A stretch of DNA of 64,000 bases from Enterococcus saccharolyticus subsp. saccharolyticus (GCF_029023825.1 NZ_CP118957.1:1403501-1467500), one strand, 5' to 3'. Counted from the stretch's first letter, positions 18,541 to 31,625 are shown. Notes: generated by a model from the letters alone, not told the origin. Numbers and translations: made by a program.

Positions 18541-20009
18541 TAGCTATTTCCTCCTAAAATCACTGGTTTTTTCGTATGGAAGTCAGTCGCTTGCTCAAAC
18601 GCATACGCTGCTTTATACATTGTATTTTCATCAAAATGTTTACCAATTAATTGTAACCCAATTGGTAGACCTTCTGAGAAGCCAGCTGGTAATGACATAC
18701 CTGGTAAGCCAGCTAAGTTTACTGGAATCGTTAAAATGTCACTCATGTACATTTTAATTGGATCATTGATATTTTCACCAATACCGTAAGCGACGTTTGG
18801 TGAAGATGGACCCATGATTAAGTCATAATCTGCAAAGACTTTATCAAAGTCTTGTTTAATCAACGTACGTACTTGACCAGCTTTTTTGAAGTAAGCATCA
18901 TAATAACCAGCACTTAGTGAGAATGTTCCTAACATAATACGACGTTTTACTTCCGTACCGAAACCTTCACTACGAGAGTTTACATAAACATCATCTAAGC
19001 TATTCACATTTTCTGAACGGTATCCATAACGAATGCCATCAAAACGTTGTAAGTTTGAGCTTGCTTCAGAAGAGGCAATAATATAATAAACAGCAACGCC
19101 ATATTTTGAATGTGGTAAGCTGACTTCTTCAACAGTTGCACCTAATTCACGGAATGTATCTGCTGCTTTAAGAATCGCTGCTTTAACATCCTCATCGACA
19201 CCTTCACCTAAATATTCTTTTGGTAAGGCAATCTTCATTCCTTTGATATCGCCAGTTAAGCCCGCTGTAAAATCAGGAACACTCACGCCTGCTGATGTTC
19301 CATCTTTTGGATCATAACCACTAATTGCATTTAATGCTAAAGCATTGTCTTTAACGTTACGTGTCAATGGTCCAATTTGATCTAATGACGAAGCAAATGC
19401 AATTAAACCAAAACGTGACACACGTCCATAAGTTGGTTTCATCCCAACAATCCCATTAAATGAAGCTGGTTGGCGAATGGAACCACCTGTATCTGTACCT
19501 AAAGCAACCGGTACTTGCCCTGAAGCAACTGCTGCTGCTGAACCACCTGATGATCCACCAGGAACTTTTGTATGATCCCAAGCATTTTTTGTTTTCTTAA
19601 AGTAAGAAGTTTCAGAACTTCCACCCATCGCAAATTCATCCATGTTTAATTTACCAACTGGAATCATATCTGCTTGATAAACTTTATCCATGACCGTTGC
19701 ATCATAAATTGGATCAAAGTTGTAAAGCATTTTTGATGCCGCAGTTGTTAAAATATCACGTGTTACGATGTTATCTTTAATCCCAATTGGAATACCTGAT
19801 AAAGTCGCTTCCTCTGTTACGCCTTTCAAATCAATCGCTTTTGCTAATTCTAAAGCTTTTTCTTCGCTAATTGTAATAAATGAGTCTACTTGAGGTTCTG
19901 TTTCTTTAATGCGATCTAATGTCGCATGCGTTAAGTCAGTCGCAGTGATTTCTTTAGAAACTAATAAAGAATGTAATTCTTCTAGACTTTTATCGTATAA
20001 TTTTGTCAT
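18540..20009 (-). CDS. gatA: Glutamyl-tRNA(Gln) amidotransferase subunit A
   Basis: A 489-residue amidase that releases ammonia from glutamine and channels it to GatB. The Ser-cisSer-Lys triad is visible: K in [10 protein letters not shown] (about residue 76) and the serines of [15 protein letters not shown] (about 150-165). Full family length. The start overlaps the gatC stop by one base (TAATG), giving tight translational coupling along gatC-gatA-gatB. Confidence 0.97.
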   Translation of the reverse strand: MTKLYDKSLEELHSLLVSKEITATDLTHATLDRIKETEPQVDSFITISEEKALELAKAIDLKGVTEEATLSGIPIGIKDNIVTRDILTTAASKMLYNFDPIYDATVMDKVYQADMIPVGKLNMDEFAMGGSSETSYFKKTKNAWDHTKVPGGSSGGSAAAVASGQVPVALGTDTGGSIRQPASFNGIVGMKPTYGRVSRFGLIAFASSLDQIGPLTRNVKDNALALNAISGYDPKDGTSAGVSVPDFTAGLTGDIKGMKIALPKEYLGEGVDEDVKAAILKAADTFRELGATVEEVSLPHSKYGVAVYYIIASSEASSNLQRFDGIRYGYRSENVNSLDDVYVNSRSEGFGTEVKRRIMLGTFSLSAGYYDAYFKKAGQVRTLIKQDFDKVFADYDLIMGPSSPNVAYGIGENINDPIKMYMSDILTIPVNLAGLPGMSLPAGFSEGLPIGLQLIGKHFDENTMYKAAYAFEQATDFHTKKPVILGGNS

Positions 20010-20314
20010 TATGCTCCTGCCTCCCCGTTGTCGATGATTGCAGGTACTTTAATAAAGCCATTTTCTGATTCTGGTACATTGCGCATTAATTCTTCACGAT
20101 TCCATCCTTCAGCCGCTTCATCTTTTCTTAATACATTGATTGTATCTACAACATTTGAAGTAAATGGGACACCTTCTGTATCCACTTCTCCTAATGTTTC
20201 CACCATATCAATAATTTTACCTAATTGTACGGTAAAGTCTTGAAGCTCATCATCTGAAAAAGATAATTTTGCTAACTTGGCAACATGTTTTACTTGTTCT
20301 TCACTAATCGCCAT
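20009..20314 (-). CDS. gatC: Glutamyl-tRNA(Gln) amidotransferase subunit C
   Basis: A 101-residue strap protein that holds GatA and GatB together. The N-terminus [15 protein letters not shown] and the end [13 protein letters not shown] are typical. First gene of the operon, with a promoter about 140 bases upstream and AGGAGG before the ATG. Confidence 0.96.
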   Translation of the reverse strand: MAISEEQVKHVAKLAKLSFSDDELQDFTVQLGKIIDMVETLGEVDTEGVPFTSNVVDTINVLRKDEAAEGWNREELMRNVPESENGFIKVPAIIDNGEAGA

Positions 20315-20455
20315 AATGTCCTCCTTTTAGTTTCCATGCATTTATTGCGCATGTTGTTTTCACTGTATTGTATCACTTTATTGAAAATCAATAAATAACT
20401 ATCATGAATGTTTTCCGATTAATTGTAAACATATAAAATAATCGGTTTCTGTCTT

Positions 20456-20485
20456 ACTATATTGGCAAGCGTGTCGAATTGTCAA
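20456..20485 (-). promoter_or_regulatory. Promoter of gatCAB-dgkB
   Basis: TTGACA (20480-20485) and TATAGT (20456-20461), 18 bases apart on the minus strand, just behind the ligA stop. A CCGATTA/TAATCGG inverted repeat lies in the 5' leader (about 20416-20446); its function is not evident. Confidence 0.75.
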
Positions 20486-20513
20486 CGGTTGTCGCTTATT
20501 CTTCTAGATTGCT

Positions 20514-22544
<2,031 letters not shown>

Positions 22545-24803
22545 TTATATTTTTTCGATTGGTGCAAATGCCGCTAGGAGACGTTTCACTCCTTGTTGTG
22601 CAAAGGCTACATCTAATTCCATATCTTTGGCTTTTCCACTGACACGTACTACAGTTCCTGTGCCCCATTTTTTATGACTGACTTTATCGCCAGCTTTCCA
22701 ATCACTCGTATCGCCACCCGTTTCTTTTTTTGTAGAAACAGCTGGTTTTGCAGACTGTGCTTGTTGGTAAACAGGTTTAAATACTTTAGGATTAAACGTA
22801 CCACGTGACGTATTTGATTGGATTGGTTGTGCTGGTCGTGCACTAGTTCCTTCCAATAAATCGGACTCGATTTCAGCTACAAAACGAGAAGCTTGGTTGT
22901 ATTGCGTACGTCCATATAATGTACGAGAAAAAGCATTCGTAAAGTATAACTTTTCTTCTGCTCGAGTAATTCCTACATACGCCAAACGTCGTTCTTCTTC
23001 CAATTCACTTTCCTCCATTAAAGAACGAGAAAGTGGAAACAAGTTTTCTTCCATTCCAACTAAAAAGACTACTGGAAACTCAAGACCTTTGGCTGCATGC
23101 AATGTCATCAAGGTGACTTGCGTGGTTTCTTCTTCATAGTTATCCAAATCGGAAAAGAGCGCAAGATCATTTAAGAAAATCGACAATTTATCCTCTGGTG
23201 CATCGCCTTCTTCTTCTGAACGATTGGCGTATTGCTTATCAAATTCTTTGGTAACCGTCAAGAACTCTTCCAAGTTCTCCAAACGTGCTTGCGATTCAAG
23301 GGTATTTTGAATCCGTAATTCCTCTTTATAACCACTTTTTTCTAAAACTTCTTCTGTTAATTCAGTAATCGTTAAATATGGAATCATTTGATGGAATTCC
23401 GCCATAATTTGACCGAATTTGCCAAGTTCTTTGGCCGCTTTTCCGGTTACATTGCTTAACTCAATGTTTTGAGCAGCTTCCAATAGTGGAAACCCGTGTA
23501 ATTCTGCAAATTGACGTAATTTATCCAACGATCCGGGACCAACACCACGTTTTGGCACATTAATAATTCGCTCTAAGCTGATGGAATCATCTGGATTCGC
23601 AATCGCACTTAGATACGCCAAAATGTCTTTAATTTCTTTTCGATCGTAGAATTTATGTCCACCAACCATTGTATAAGGAATATTCGACTTCACTAAAATA
23701 TCTTCGACAGCACGTGATTGCGCATTGGTTCGATAAAGTACCGCAAAATCACCATAATCGCGTCCTTCATTAGCAATTTGATTTTGAATTTCGCGAACCA
23801 CAAATTGTCCCTCATCACGCTCTGTTTGCCCACGATAATATTTAATCCGTGGCCCTTCATGATTTTCTGTCCATAAACTTTTGTCACGACGATTACGATT
23901 ATTTTGAATCACTTGGTTCGCCGCTTCTAAAATAGTTTTGGTTGAACGATAATTTTGTTCTAATAAAATCACTTCGGCTTCGGGATAATCTTTCTCAAAA
24001 TCCAAAATATTTTGCATGTCTGCTCCACGCCAACCATAAATACTTTGATCGGCATCACCCACGACACATAAATTTTTAAAACGAGCAGCTAACATGTTGA
24101 CCAACGTATATTGTGCATGGTTCGTATCTTGGTATTCATCCACGTGAATATACTGAAATTTATTTTGATAAAATGCCAATGCTTCAGGATTTTCTTTAAA
24201 CAAGCGAATCGTATTCATAATTAAATCATCAAAATCCATACATTGATTTTGGCGTAATTCTTTTTGATAGATTTCATAACAACGCCCCACAATTTGTGTG
24301 AAAAAATCACCTTGTGTTTCTTGATAGTCTGCAGGAGTTAATAATCCATTTTTTGCATTGGAAATAGCACCTAAGATTGAGCGTGGATCATATTTTTTAG
24401 GATCAATATTCAGCTCTTTTAGTACCCGCTTCATTAACGTTAATTGTTCCGATGAATCAATAATCGTAAAATTACGAGAATAGCCAATATGATCGACATC
24501 GCGTCGTAAAATACGAACACACATCGAGTGAAAAGTGGATACCCAGACATCTTCGCCTTCAATCCCCATTAATCCTTTCACACGTTCTTTCATTTCCTTT
24601 GCTGCTTTATTGGTAAAGGTAATGGCTAAAATATTCCAAGGATTGATTCCTTTTTCTTCAATTAAATACGCAATGCGATGAGTTAATACACGCGTTTTTC
24701 CACTTCCGGCACCAGCCATTAATAAGAGCGGGCCTTCTGTACAGACAACCGCTTCTTTTTGTTTGGGATTCATTCCATTTAATAGTCTTTCTTTGGATGA
24801 CAT
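22545..24803 (-). CDS. pcrA: ATP-dependent DNA helicase PcrA
   Basis: A 752-residue superfamily 1A 3'-5' helicase for repair and replication restart. Motifs in order: GAGSGKT (motif I), [15 protein letters not shown] (II), QNYRS (IV), [14 protein letters not shown] (V) and [11 protein letters not shown] (VI). The C-terminus ends in the Tudor-like RNA-polymerase-binding domain ([18 protein letters not shown]). A TATAAT-like box lies about 35 bases upstream of the ATG, but no good -35 is seen. Confidence 0.97.
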   Translation of the reverse strand: MSSKERLLNGMNPKQKEAVVCTEGPLLLMAGAGSGKTRVLTHRIAYLIEEKGINPWNILAITFTNKAAKEMKERVKGLMGIEGEDVWVSTFHSMCVRILRRDVDHIGYSRNFTIIDSSEQLTLMKRVLKELNIDPKKYDPRSILGAISNAKNGLLTPADYQETQGDFFTQIVGRCYEIYQKELRQNQCMDFDDLIMNTIRLFKENPEALAFYQNKFQYIHVDEYQDTNHAQYTLVNMLAARFKNLCVVGDADQSIYGWRGADMQNILDFEKDYPEAEVILLEQNYRSTKTILEAANQVIQNNRNRRDKSLWTENHEGPRIKYYRGQTERDEGQFVVREIQNQIANEGRDYGDFAVLYRTNAQSRAVEDILVKSNIPYTMVGGHKFYDRKEIKDILAYLSAIANPDDSISLERIINVPKRGVGPGSLDKLRQFAELHGFPLLEAAQNIELSNVTGKAAKELGKFGQIMAEFHQMIPYLTITELTEEVLEKSGYKEELRIQNTLESQARLENLEEFLTVTKEFDKQYANRSEEEGDAPEDKLSIFLNDLALFSDLDNYEEETTQVTLMTLHAAKGLEFPVVFLVGMEENLFPLSRSLMEESELEEERRLAYVGITRAEEKLYFTNAFSRTLYGRTQYNQASRFVAEIESDLLEGTSARPAQPIQSNTSRGTFNPKVFKPVYQQAQSAKPAVSTKKETGGDTSDWKAGDKVSHKKWGTGTVVRVSGKAKDMELDVAFAQQGVKRLLAAFAPIEKI

Positions 24804-24894
24804 TCGACAAACATCCTTTCTTTATCAATCCTCTCAATTATAGCATTATCCACGATTTCATAAAACCGAACAACATGATTTACAAGAAAATTTA

Positions 24895-24930
24895 CAAAAA
24901 AACTGACTATTTCTTAGGAAAATAGTCAGC
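24895..24930 (-). terminator. Terminator of the amylase gene
   Basis: CTGACTATTT/AAATAGTCAG hairpin followed on the minus strand by a run of seven T. Confidence 0.85.
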
Positions 24931-24936
24931 TTCTAG

Positions 24937-26400
24937 TTATTGCCATTGTTTGGCAACTTCTTCTTGTACATAGACAGACACTTGTCCATCATTTACTGGA
25001 AAGACACCTTTCCCATTTTTATCTAACACTACTTTTGTTTCGTTGTTTCCTAATATATCCACAAATGTTTTATCGCGATGAATCGCACTGACGGTCATTT
25101 CTTTTTCGCCGCCTTTGCCATTTGTCATCACAACAGCCACTCCCGAATTCGGATCTTCAAAATCACCTGTCAAGACCCAACCGATACAATCAGGATTATC
25201 AAAATAATCAATTTGATTTCCAAAATCTGTTTGGTTACGTAATTTTAATAACGCGTGTAAATCATCGCCTACAGGTTGAACCTCTTGTTTCGGAATACCG
25301 TATAAATCACCCCAGAAAACAACAGGAATCCCTTGTTTACGAAGTAACGTTAATGTATAGGCATGGACTTTAAACCAGCCGTCAATCCATGATTCTAAAC
25401 TTTGTCCTTTTTGCGTGTCATGGTTATCAACAAATGTTACAGCAAAATCCTCGCGTGAATCAACCAACGTATTGGCAAAAATCTGCGTCATGTCAAATTC
25501 ACCATTCGAATTAGCTGCTTCATAAAAATTAAAATGCAACGGTACATCGAATAAATAAATCAAATTACCAGATGAATCTAAATACGTTTCTAATTTTTCC
25601 AACTCATTTGACCAGTACTCGCCCACAACAAACAAACTTTTTCCTTTTTCTTCACGACGATTGATTAACCAATCAACGTAGTAATCAAATTGAATATGTT
25701 TGACTGCATCCAAACGATACCCATCTACTTCTGTCAATTCTTGGTACCATTTTCCCCACTTATCTAATTGCTCAACTGTTTCAGGATTTTCCATATCTAA
25801 GTCGCAACCCATTAAATAGTCAAAATTGCCATCTTCTTTATCTACTTCTTGGTCCCAACCTTTGTCTGCAAAATTAAAAATTGCGTGTTCTTTGGTACGC
25901 GCATCATAATCAACACCAGAAAAGTTTTTCCATGTCCAAATATAATCATTATACTGTCCGTTTCGTCCAGGATACGTAAATTTCGTCCATGCTTCAATTT
26001 CTTCTTCGCCACTGACAGCTTCTGTTCGATCATCTGCATTGTACTGAACGGCAGGTACCGTTTCTGTTTCGTCCGCTCCCATCAAATGATTAAAAACAAT
26101 ATCTGCATACACTTCTAATTCATTGTCATGCAAAGCTTGAATCGCTTGAATGTAGTCATCTTTGGTGCCGTATTTGGTAGGAACAGTTCCTTTTTGATCA
26201 AATTCGCCTAAATCATAATGATCATAAACACCATAGCCGACATCTTCAATACCTGAGGATGCTTTATAGGCTGGTGGTAACCACACCGCAGTAAATCCTA
26301 AATCATGTAATTCTTTTGCTTTTTGTTGCATCGTTTGCCAATGCGTTGCATCAGCAGGTAAATCCCATTCGAAACCTTGTAAAATTGTTTTGTTTTTCAT
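24937..26400 (-). CDS. Cytoplasmic alpha-amylase, GH13 family
   Basis: A 487-residue enzyme that hydrolyses alpha-1,4-glucans or maltodextrins. It lacks a signal peptide, so it acts inside the cell. Begins LQGFEWDLPADATHWQT as in the AmyS/GH13_5 subgroup. The catalytic triad is visible: nucleophile Asp in DGYRLDAVKHI, acid/base Glu in FVVGEYWS and the third Asp in FVDNHDTQ. The ATG at 26400 follows GGGAGG by 7 bases and gives the family N-terminus; the ATG 30 bases upstream is not needed. It has its own promoter, divergent from the fructose operon. Confidence 0.92.
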   Translation of the reverse strand: MKNKTILQGFEWDLPADATHWQTMQQKAKELHDLGFTAVWLPPAYKASSGIEDVGYGVYDHYDLGEFDQKGTVPTKYGTKDDYIQAIQALHDNELEVYADIVFNHLMGADETETVPAVQYNADDRTEAVSGEEEIEAWTKFTYPGRNGQYNDYIWTWKNFSGVDYDARTKEHAIFNFADKGWDQEVDKEDGNFDYLMGCDLDMENPETVEQLDKWGKWYQELTEVDGYRLDAVKHIQFDYYVDWLINRREEKGKSLFVVGEYWSNELEKLETYLDSSGNLIYLFDVPLHFNFYEAANSNGEFDMTQIFANTLVDSREDFAVTFVDNHDTQKGQSLESWIDGWFKVHAYTLTLLRKQGIPVVFWGDLYGIPKQEVQPVGDDLHALLKLRNQTDFGNQIDYFDNPDCIGWVLTGDFEDPNSGVAVVMTNGKGGEKEMTVSAIHRDKTFVDILGNNETKVVLDKNGKGVFPVNDGQVSVYVQEEVAKQWQ

Positions 26401-26421
26401 CTGATGACCTCCCTTATCTTC

Positions 26422-26450
26422 ATTAAGCAAATTTTCGCTTTATTTGTCAA
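26422..26450 (-). promoter_or_regulatory. Promoter of the amylase gene
   Basis: TTGACA (26445-26450) and CTTAAT (26422-26427), spacing 17, on the minus strand. The -10 is weak, so an activator may be needed. Confidence 0.55.
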
Positions 26451-26505
26451 ATGATAGCTTACTTGCAGGAAATGATTTATTTTGACAGATTTCTACTGTT
26501 TTTGA

Positions 26506-26534
26506 TTGATTTAAGAAAATAGGCATGTTAAAAT
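26506..26534 (+). promoter_or_regulatory. Promoter of the fructose operon
   Basis: TTGATT (26506-26511) and TAAAAT (26529-26534), spacing 17, about 25 bases before the fruR start. FruR and catabolite control probably act here; no clear cre box was identified. Confidence 0.65.
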
Positions 26535-26557
26535 ACTCGATGAAGAGGTGAATGAAA

Positions 26558-27313
26558 ATGCTTACAGAAGAGAGATATCAACATATCTTGACGAAAGTGG
26601 AAGAAAATGAAATCGTCACGATTAATGAACTTCTGCTCACCCTCAAAGCATCGGAATCTACCATTCGTCGAGATTTACAAAATCTGGAAAATCAAGGATT
26701 GCTCACTCGCATACATGGTGGTGCTAAAAAACGGCCACGGCTGAATTTTGAAGCCACGATGAATGAGAAACAGCAACAGTTTCACGCGGAGAAAATTGCT
26801 ATCGCAAAAGCGGCAGCAAACTTGATTACCAAAGAAGATGTGATTTATTTAGATGCTGGCACAACAACGATTGAAATGATTCCATTTATTCCAAATGATT
26901 TATCCATTAAAGTTGTGACAAATTCTGTAAAACATGCGTCTCTTTTGGTTGATCGAGAAATCGAAACGATTATTCTTGGCGGTGCGATTAAACTTTCGAC
27001 AAATGCAACACTAGGACATGAAACATTGCGTCAATTGCAACAATTTCATTTTAGTAAAGCGTTTATGGGAATGAATGCCGCACATTTAGAAGCTGGTTTT
27101 ACTACTCCTGATCCAGAAGAGGCTGTCGTTAAGAAACTTGCTATGTCACAAAGTCAAACTGCTTTTGTTTTGTTGGATTGCTCCAAATTTCAACAGACAA
27201 CCTTTACTCAAGTTGCACCATTAAAAGCAGCTGAAATTATTACGAATAAATGTCCACGAGATATTTATCGAAAATTTCAACTGCAAACAAAAATTATGGA
27301 GGTACAATCATGA
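26558..27313 (+). CDS. fruR: DeoR-family repressor of the fructose operon
   Basis: A 251-residue regulator: N-terminal winged helix (ERYQHILTKVEENEIVTINELL, then SESTIRRDLQNLENQGLLTRIHGGA) and a C-terminal sugar-phosphate-sensing DeoRC domain (YLDAGTTTIEMIPF; GHETLRQLQQF). It should respond to fructose 1-phosphate and control its own operon. The ATG at 26558 is favoured over that at 26552 because AGAGGTG is then 8-9 bases away. The stop overlaps the fruK start (ATGA). Confidence 0.92.
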   Translation: MLTEERYQHILTKVEENEIVTINELLLTLKASESTIRRDLQNLENQGLLTRIHGGAKKRPRLNFEATMNEKQQQFHAEKIAIAKAAANLITKEDVIYLDAGTTTIEMIPFIPNDLSIKVVTNSVKHASLLVDREIETIILGGAIKLSTNATLGHETLRQLQQFHFSKAFMGMNAAHLEAGFTTPDPEEAVVKKLAMSQSQTAFVLLDCSKFQQTTFTQVAPLKAAEIITNKCPRDIYRKFQLQTKIMEVQS

Positions 27314-28221
27314 TCTACACAATGACTTTAAATCCGTCTATTGACTACATCGTTCATGTGAAGGATTTAAAAATGGGTGATGTCAATCGTATGTCACAAG
27401 ACTTCAAACTTCCTGGTGGAAAAGGAATCAACGTTTCTCGTATTTTACAACGAATTGATTCTACTTCTACAGCCCTTGGATTTTTAGGAGGATTTACTGG
27501 TTCTTTTATCGAAAATTGGATGAAAGAAGAAGGCATTGATTGCCAATTCACACCTGTAAAAGAAGATACACGTATTAACGTCAAACTAAAAGCAGAAGAA
27601 GAAACAGAAATCAATGGCTTAGGCCCTGCCCTTTCTGACGAAGAAATTCAACACTTGAAAGATGCTCTTTCAGTCGTTTCTTCTGGCGATATTGTCGTTC
27701 TTTCAGGAAGCACTCCAGCAGGCTTGCGCAAAGGTTTTTACCAAGAATTAATTCAGTTAATTGAAGAAAAAGGCGCAGAATTTGTGATTGATACAACAGG
27801 AGATGATTTATTACAAGCATTGAGTCATCATCCATTATTGGTAAAACCAAACAACCATGAATTAGCTGATTTATACCATACGACATTTGAAACAATGGAT
27901 GACATTATTGAACATGGTAAAAAATTATTAGCAGATGGCGCTAAAAATGTTTTAATTTCAATGGCTGGCGATGGTGCCCTACTGATTACCGAAAATGGTA
28001 CGTATCAGTCAAACGTTTTAAAACGTGAATTGAAAAATTCGGTTGGTGCTGGTGATTCTATGATTGCAGGTTTTATCGGACAGTATGCGAAAACACAAGA
28101 TCCAGTTGAAGCATTCAAATGGGGTGTTGCTTGCGGAAGCGCTACTGCTTTTTCTGATGACTTAGCTGAAGCAGCCTTTATTCAGGAACTACTTCCAGAA
28201 GTAGAAATCACAAAATTATAG
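27310..28221 (+). CDS. fruK: 1-phosphofructokinase
   Basis: A 303-residue PfkB-family kinase that converts fructose 1-phosphate to fructose 1,6-bisphosphate. The N-terminus MIYTMTLNPSIDYIVHV is typical, with GGKGINVSRIL substrate loop and the catalytic SVGAGDSMIAGF motif (about residue 245). The ATG at 27310 follows GGAGG and overlaps the fruR stop; longer readings into fruR are not justified. fruA follows after 12 bases. Confidence 0.96.
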   Translation: MIYTMTLNPSIDYIVHVKDLKMGDVNRMSQDFKLPGGKGINVSRILQRIDSTSTALGFLGGFTGSFIENWMKEEGIDCQFTPVKEDTRINVKLKAEEETEINGLGPALSDEEIQHLKDALSVVSSGDIVVLSGSTPAGLRKGFYQELIQLIEEKGAEFVIDTTGDDLLQALSHHPLLVKPNNHELADLYHTTFETMDDIIEHGKKLLADGAKNVLISMAGDGALLITENGTYQSNVLKRELKNSVGAGDSMIAGFIGQYAKTQDPVEAFKWGVACGSATAFSDDLAEAAFIQELLPEVEITKL

Positions 28222-28233
28222 GAGGTCTATAAC

Positions 28234-30159
28234 ATGCAAATCAATGACTTATTGATCAAAGACGCGATGATCATGGATTTACAAGCAACTGATAAAAAAG
28301 GTGCTATCGATGAAATGATCCAAAAAATGTACGACGCTGGCAGAATTACAGATATTGAAACTTATAAAGAAGGAATTCTGGCTCGTGAAGCACAAACTTC
28401 AACAGGTTTAGGCGATGGTATCGCAATGCCTCACGCAAAAAATGCTGCTGTTAAAGAAGCAACTGTATTATTTGCAAAAAGTAACAAAGGGGTCGATTAT
28501 GAAGCATTAGATGGTCAACCAACTTATCTATTCTTTATGATTGCTGCTCCAGAAGGCGCTAACGACACACATTTACAAGCTTTAGCAGCTTTATCTCGCC
28601 AATTAATCAATCCTGATTTCGTTGCGAAGCTAAAAACAGCAACAACACCTGAAGAAGTGCAAGCAACTTTTGCTGAAGCTGAAAAAGCAGAGGCAGAAGA
28701 AAAAGCGGCAGAACAAGCTGCTGAAGAGGTTGCAGTTGAAACAACAAGCGATCGTCCATTTATCGTAGCTGTGACAGCCTGCCCGACTGGTATTGCCCAT
28801 ACTTACATGGCAGAAGATTCATTGAAGAAAAAAGCCAAAGAATTAGGTATTGATATTAAAGTTGAAACAAATGGTTCTGAAGGTATCAAAAATCGTTTAA
28901 CGACACAAGATATTGAACGTGCAGCTGGGGTTATCGTTGCTGCGGATAAAAAAGTTGAAATGGCTCGTTTTGATGGCAAACATTTAGTGAATCGCCCTGT
29001 TGGTGACGGTATCCGTAAAACAGAGGAGCTAATCAATCTTGCTTTAAGTGGTTCTGCACCAATTTATCATGGTGACGGTAGTGCTTCTTCAGAAGAATCT
29101 AGCGAAAAAGGTTCTGTTGGACAAGAAATCTACAAAAACTTAATGAATGGTGTTTCTCATATGTTACCATTCGTTATTGCTGGTGGTATTTTAATCGCCA
29201 TTGCCTTCATGGTAGATAACTTCTTAGGTGTTCCTCAAACGCAAGAAGCGTTATCTCAACTAGGTAGTTATAATGAAGCAGCAAGTTGGTTTAAACAAAT
29301 TGGTGATGCTGCCTTTGGATTTATGTTACCTGTCTTAGCTGGTTTCATTGCAATGAGTATTGGTGATCGACCTGGTTTAGTTGCCGGTTTTGCAGCTGGT
29401 GCTTTAGCAAATGCTGGTGGCGCTGGATTCTTAGGTGCCCTACTTGGTGGTTTCATCGCCGGTTACGTGATTGTCTTCTTACGTAAAGCCTTAAAAGGTT
29501 TACCAAAATCATTAGACGGTATTAAAACTATCTTGTTCTATCCTTTCTTTGGTTTATTAATTACTGGATTTATCATGTTATTAGTAAACGTACCAATGAA
29601 AGCTATCAATGATGGCTTAAATGGTTTCTTACAAAGTTTAGATGGCGCAAATGCTGCCTTATTAGGTGCTTTATTAGCTGGTATGATGGCTGCCGATTTA
29701 GGTGGACCAATCAACAAAGCTGCTTATGTATTTGGTACAGGTACAATCGCTGCAACTGTTGCTCAAGGTGGTAGTGTCGTAATGGCCGCTGTTATGGCGG
29801 GTGGTATGGTTCCACCATTGGCAATCTTTGTTGCAACTCGTTTATTCAAAAACAAATTTACTAAACAAGAAAATGAAGCTGGTTTAACAAACATTATCAT
29901 GGGTCTATCTTTCGTAACAGAAGGTGCAATTCCATTTGCTGCCGCTGACCCATTACGTGCCATTCCAAGTTTCGTTGTTGGTTCAGCATTAACTGGTGGT
30001 CTAGTTGGTGCATTCGGTATCCGCTTAATGGCTCCTCACGGTGGTATCTTCGTTGTTCCATTGTTATCAAATCCTTTATTATACTTAGGATTTGTTGTCG
30101 TTGGTGCGATTGTGTCTGGTATCTTATTAGGATTCTTAAGAAAACCAATCGAAAAATAA
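28234..30159 (+). CDS. fruA: PTS fructose permease, fused IIABC
   Basis: A 641-residue membrane phosphotransferase that imports fructose as fructose 1-phosphate. The IIA domain (about 1-150) has its phospho-His at H67 in GIAMPHAKN. The IIB domain (about 173-275) has its phospho-Cys at C183 in VTACPTGIAHTYM. An Ala/Glu-rich linker (150-170) joins them. The IIC domain (about 300-640) has around nine to ten membrane helices. Last gene of the fruR-fruK-fruA operon, with AGGAGG upstream and a strong terminator behind it. Confidence 0.97.
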   Translation: MQINDLLIKDAMIMDLQATDKKGAIDEMIQKMYDAGRITDIETYKEGILAREAQTSTGLGDGIAMPHAKNAAVKEATVLFAKSNKGVDYEALDGQPTYLFFMIAAPEGANDTHLQALAALSRQLINPDFVAKLKTATTPEEVQATFAEAEKAEAEEKAAEQAAEEVAVETTSDRPFIVAVTACPTGIAHTYMAEDSLKKKAKELGIDIKVETNGSEGIKNRLTTQDIERAAGVIVAADKKVEMARFDGKHLVNRPVGDGIRKTEELINLALSGSAPIYHGDGSASSEESSEKGSVGQEIYKNLMNGVSHMLPFVIAGGILIAIAFMVDNFLGVPQTQEALSQLGSYNEAASWFKQIGDAAFGFMLPVLAGFIAMSIGDRPGLVAGFAAGALANAGGAGFLGALLGGFIAGYVIVFLRKALKGLPKSLDGIKTILFYPFFGLLITGFIMLLVNVPMKAINDGLNGFLQSLDGANAALLGALLAGMMAADLGGPINKAAYVFGTGTIAATVAQGGSVVMAAVMAGGMVPPLAIFVATRLFKNKFTKQENEAGLTNIIMGLSFVTEGAIPFAAADPLRAIPSFVVGSALTGGLVGAFGIRLMAPHGGIFVVPLLSNPLLYLGFVVVGAIVSGILLGFLRKPIEK

Positions 30160-30167
30160 CAACAAAT

Positions 30168-30203
30168 AAAAGCGTCGCGTTCATGATGAATGCGACGCTT
30201 TTT
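30168..30203. terminator. Bidirectional terminator between fruA and the convergent gene
   Basis: AGCGTCGC (30171-30178) pairs with GCGACGCT (30192-30199), with further pairing inside, A-run on the left and T-run on the right. It serves fruA. The last codons of the convergent 441-residue gene lie inside the stem. Confidence 0.9.
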
Positions 30204-31506
30204 CTATGGGATAAATTGAACTAAGAGGTAAAAATTCTACTTGAAGTTGAACTCCTCCCTTTTTTACAGAACAAACGCTTTTTTTCCTCCCTACTTTCTC
30301 TTTACTGAATAATACATCTGACATACGTTCTTTAAGTTTAACCAAAGGAATGCGAATCACATATTCATCAGGCAAGAAAAAAATCACAACCGGCGTATAT
30401 TGTTGGTATTTTTTATCCTGCACATCAATGGCTAAATACTGGCGCAAATAAAATTCATACGCATCCAATCCTTCATCAATTGTCTGATCTACAAATAATG
30501 TAATCACCGTCTTCATTTTTCGTTGCCGTTCATTAATTAAAGGGAAATAAGCTTGTGTGTTTAGGGTTCCTTTGATTCGTTCAACTTGCTCTTCTTCCGT
30601 CACTGGATTATACATACGTGTCACAAAATGAGTTGCTTGACTTTTAGGTACGGGTTGCAAATAATCATTTTGGTATTGAATGATTTGCAATGTATTAAAA
30701 GACGTACGATATTCCACGTAAGGTTCGCGCAAAACGCCGACACCAGTTAACCAACTCAATTGATCGATACCTAATTGGTTCCGAAACATACGTTGAAAAT
30801 GCAAGTTCGCAGGGGAATTCCAACGATATGGATCTGGATACAATTCCACAAAAATAGTGCCATTTTCTAATTCCACTACTCTCTCAACTTGTTGCACTTC
30901 TTTAATCAGATTCAATGGCAAAATCACACGATACGCTGAGCTAAAATACATCCGCCAACAAGACGTTAAACAAAAACCGGCATGGAAAATATCAAATCCG
31001 GCAAAATAATTGCCATCAATGATTACTTCACCTTGAGAATTTCTCTTTTTAGGATAGTCAATCATTTCTTCTTCTGGTTCAATCATTTTTCGATAATTTG
31101 GTTGTTCTAAATTATGATATAAAAATTCATCGTAGGAACGAATATAAGCGAATGTCGCTTGCTCCATACGAATAGTTATATAGTCAAACAGCAATGCTCT
31201 ATTTTGTTCAAATTGCTCTTTCGTAAAATAATGCCGTTCAAAAAGAATCCCATTATGACATTGAATCACCGTTTCACTCCATTGATCATGCATCCGCAAC
31301 ATAAAATTTTCAGTTATCGGTAAAGTTTCAAGTATCTTTTCTTGAATAGCAACTGAAAATGGTAAAATTTGCTGATTGAATTCCATATATAATGGATCAA
31401 ATACAATCCGACCTAAAGATAATCCATCTCTTATCCAATCCTGATACCGCTTTCCTTTTTGTGGTACAGTTTGTATATAGCAATAAATTTTTTCTGTCCA
31501 TTGCAT
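30181..31506 (-). CDS. Hypothetical 441-residue protein
   Basis: A long intact frame with ordinary codon use and an upstream GGGGGTGATCAG-type ribosome site. The product is rich in Tyr, Phe and Gln, has no signal peptide or membrane segment, and no recognised motif. It ends YPIEKASHSS, with the final codons inside the shared terminator hairpin. It stands alone between the convergent fructose operon and the divergent 50-residue gene. I do not recognise its family; a function is not suggested. Confidence 0.8.
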   Translation of the reverse strand: MQWTEKIYCYIQTVPQKGKRYQDWIRDGLSLGRIVFDPLYMEFNQQILPFSVAIQEKILETLPITENFMLRMHDQWSETVIQCHNGILFERHYFTKEQFEQNRALLFDYITIRMEQATFAYIRSYDEFLYHNLEQPNYRKMIEPEEEMIDYPKKRNSQGEVIIDGNYFAGFDIFHAGFCLTSCWRMYFSSAYRVILPLNLIKEVQQVERVVELENGTIFVELYPDPYRWNSPANLHFQRMFRNQLGIDQLSWLTGVGVLREPYVEYRTSFNTLQIIQYQNDYLQPVPKSQATHFVTRMYNPVTEEEQVERIKGTLNTQAYFPLINERQRKMKTVITLFVDQTIDEGLDAYEFYLRQYLAIDVQDKKYQQYTPVVIFFLPDEYVIRIPLVKLKERMSDVLFSKEKVGRKKSVCSVKKGGVQLQVEFLPLSSIYPIEKASHSS

Positions 31507-31625
31507 CTGATCACCCCCTGAATGGTTCTTTTATATTTATTGTAACATATGTCTATATGAAAAAGATTTTTTACGTGTATCTTGCAACGTTTCATGCTAA
31601 ACTTTCTGTAGTGGAGGTGACTATT

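Noticed and set aside
20416-20446. CCGATTA/TAATCGG repeat as terminator of ligA
   Set aside because: On the minus strand it is followed by A, not T, and it lies downstream of the gatC promoter.
31392-31625. N-terminal extension of the 50-residue gene
   Set aside because: It overlaps the divergent 441-residue gene and its leader; the GGAGG before 31626 sets the start.
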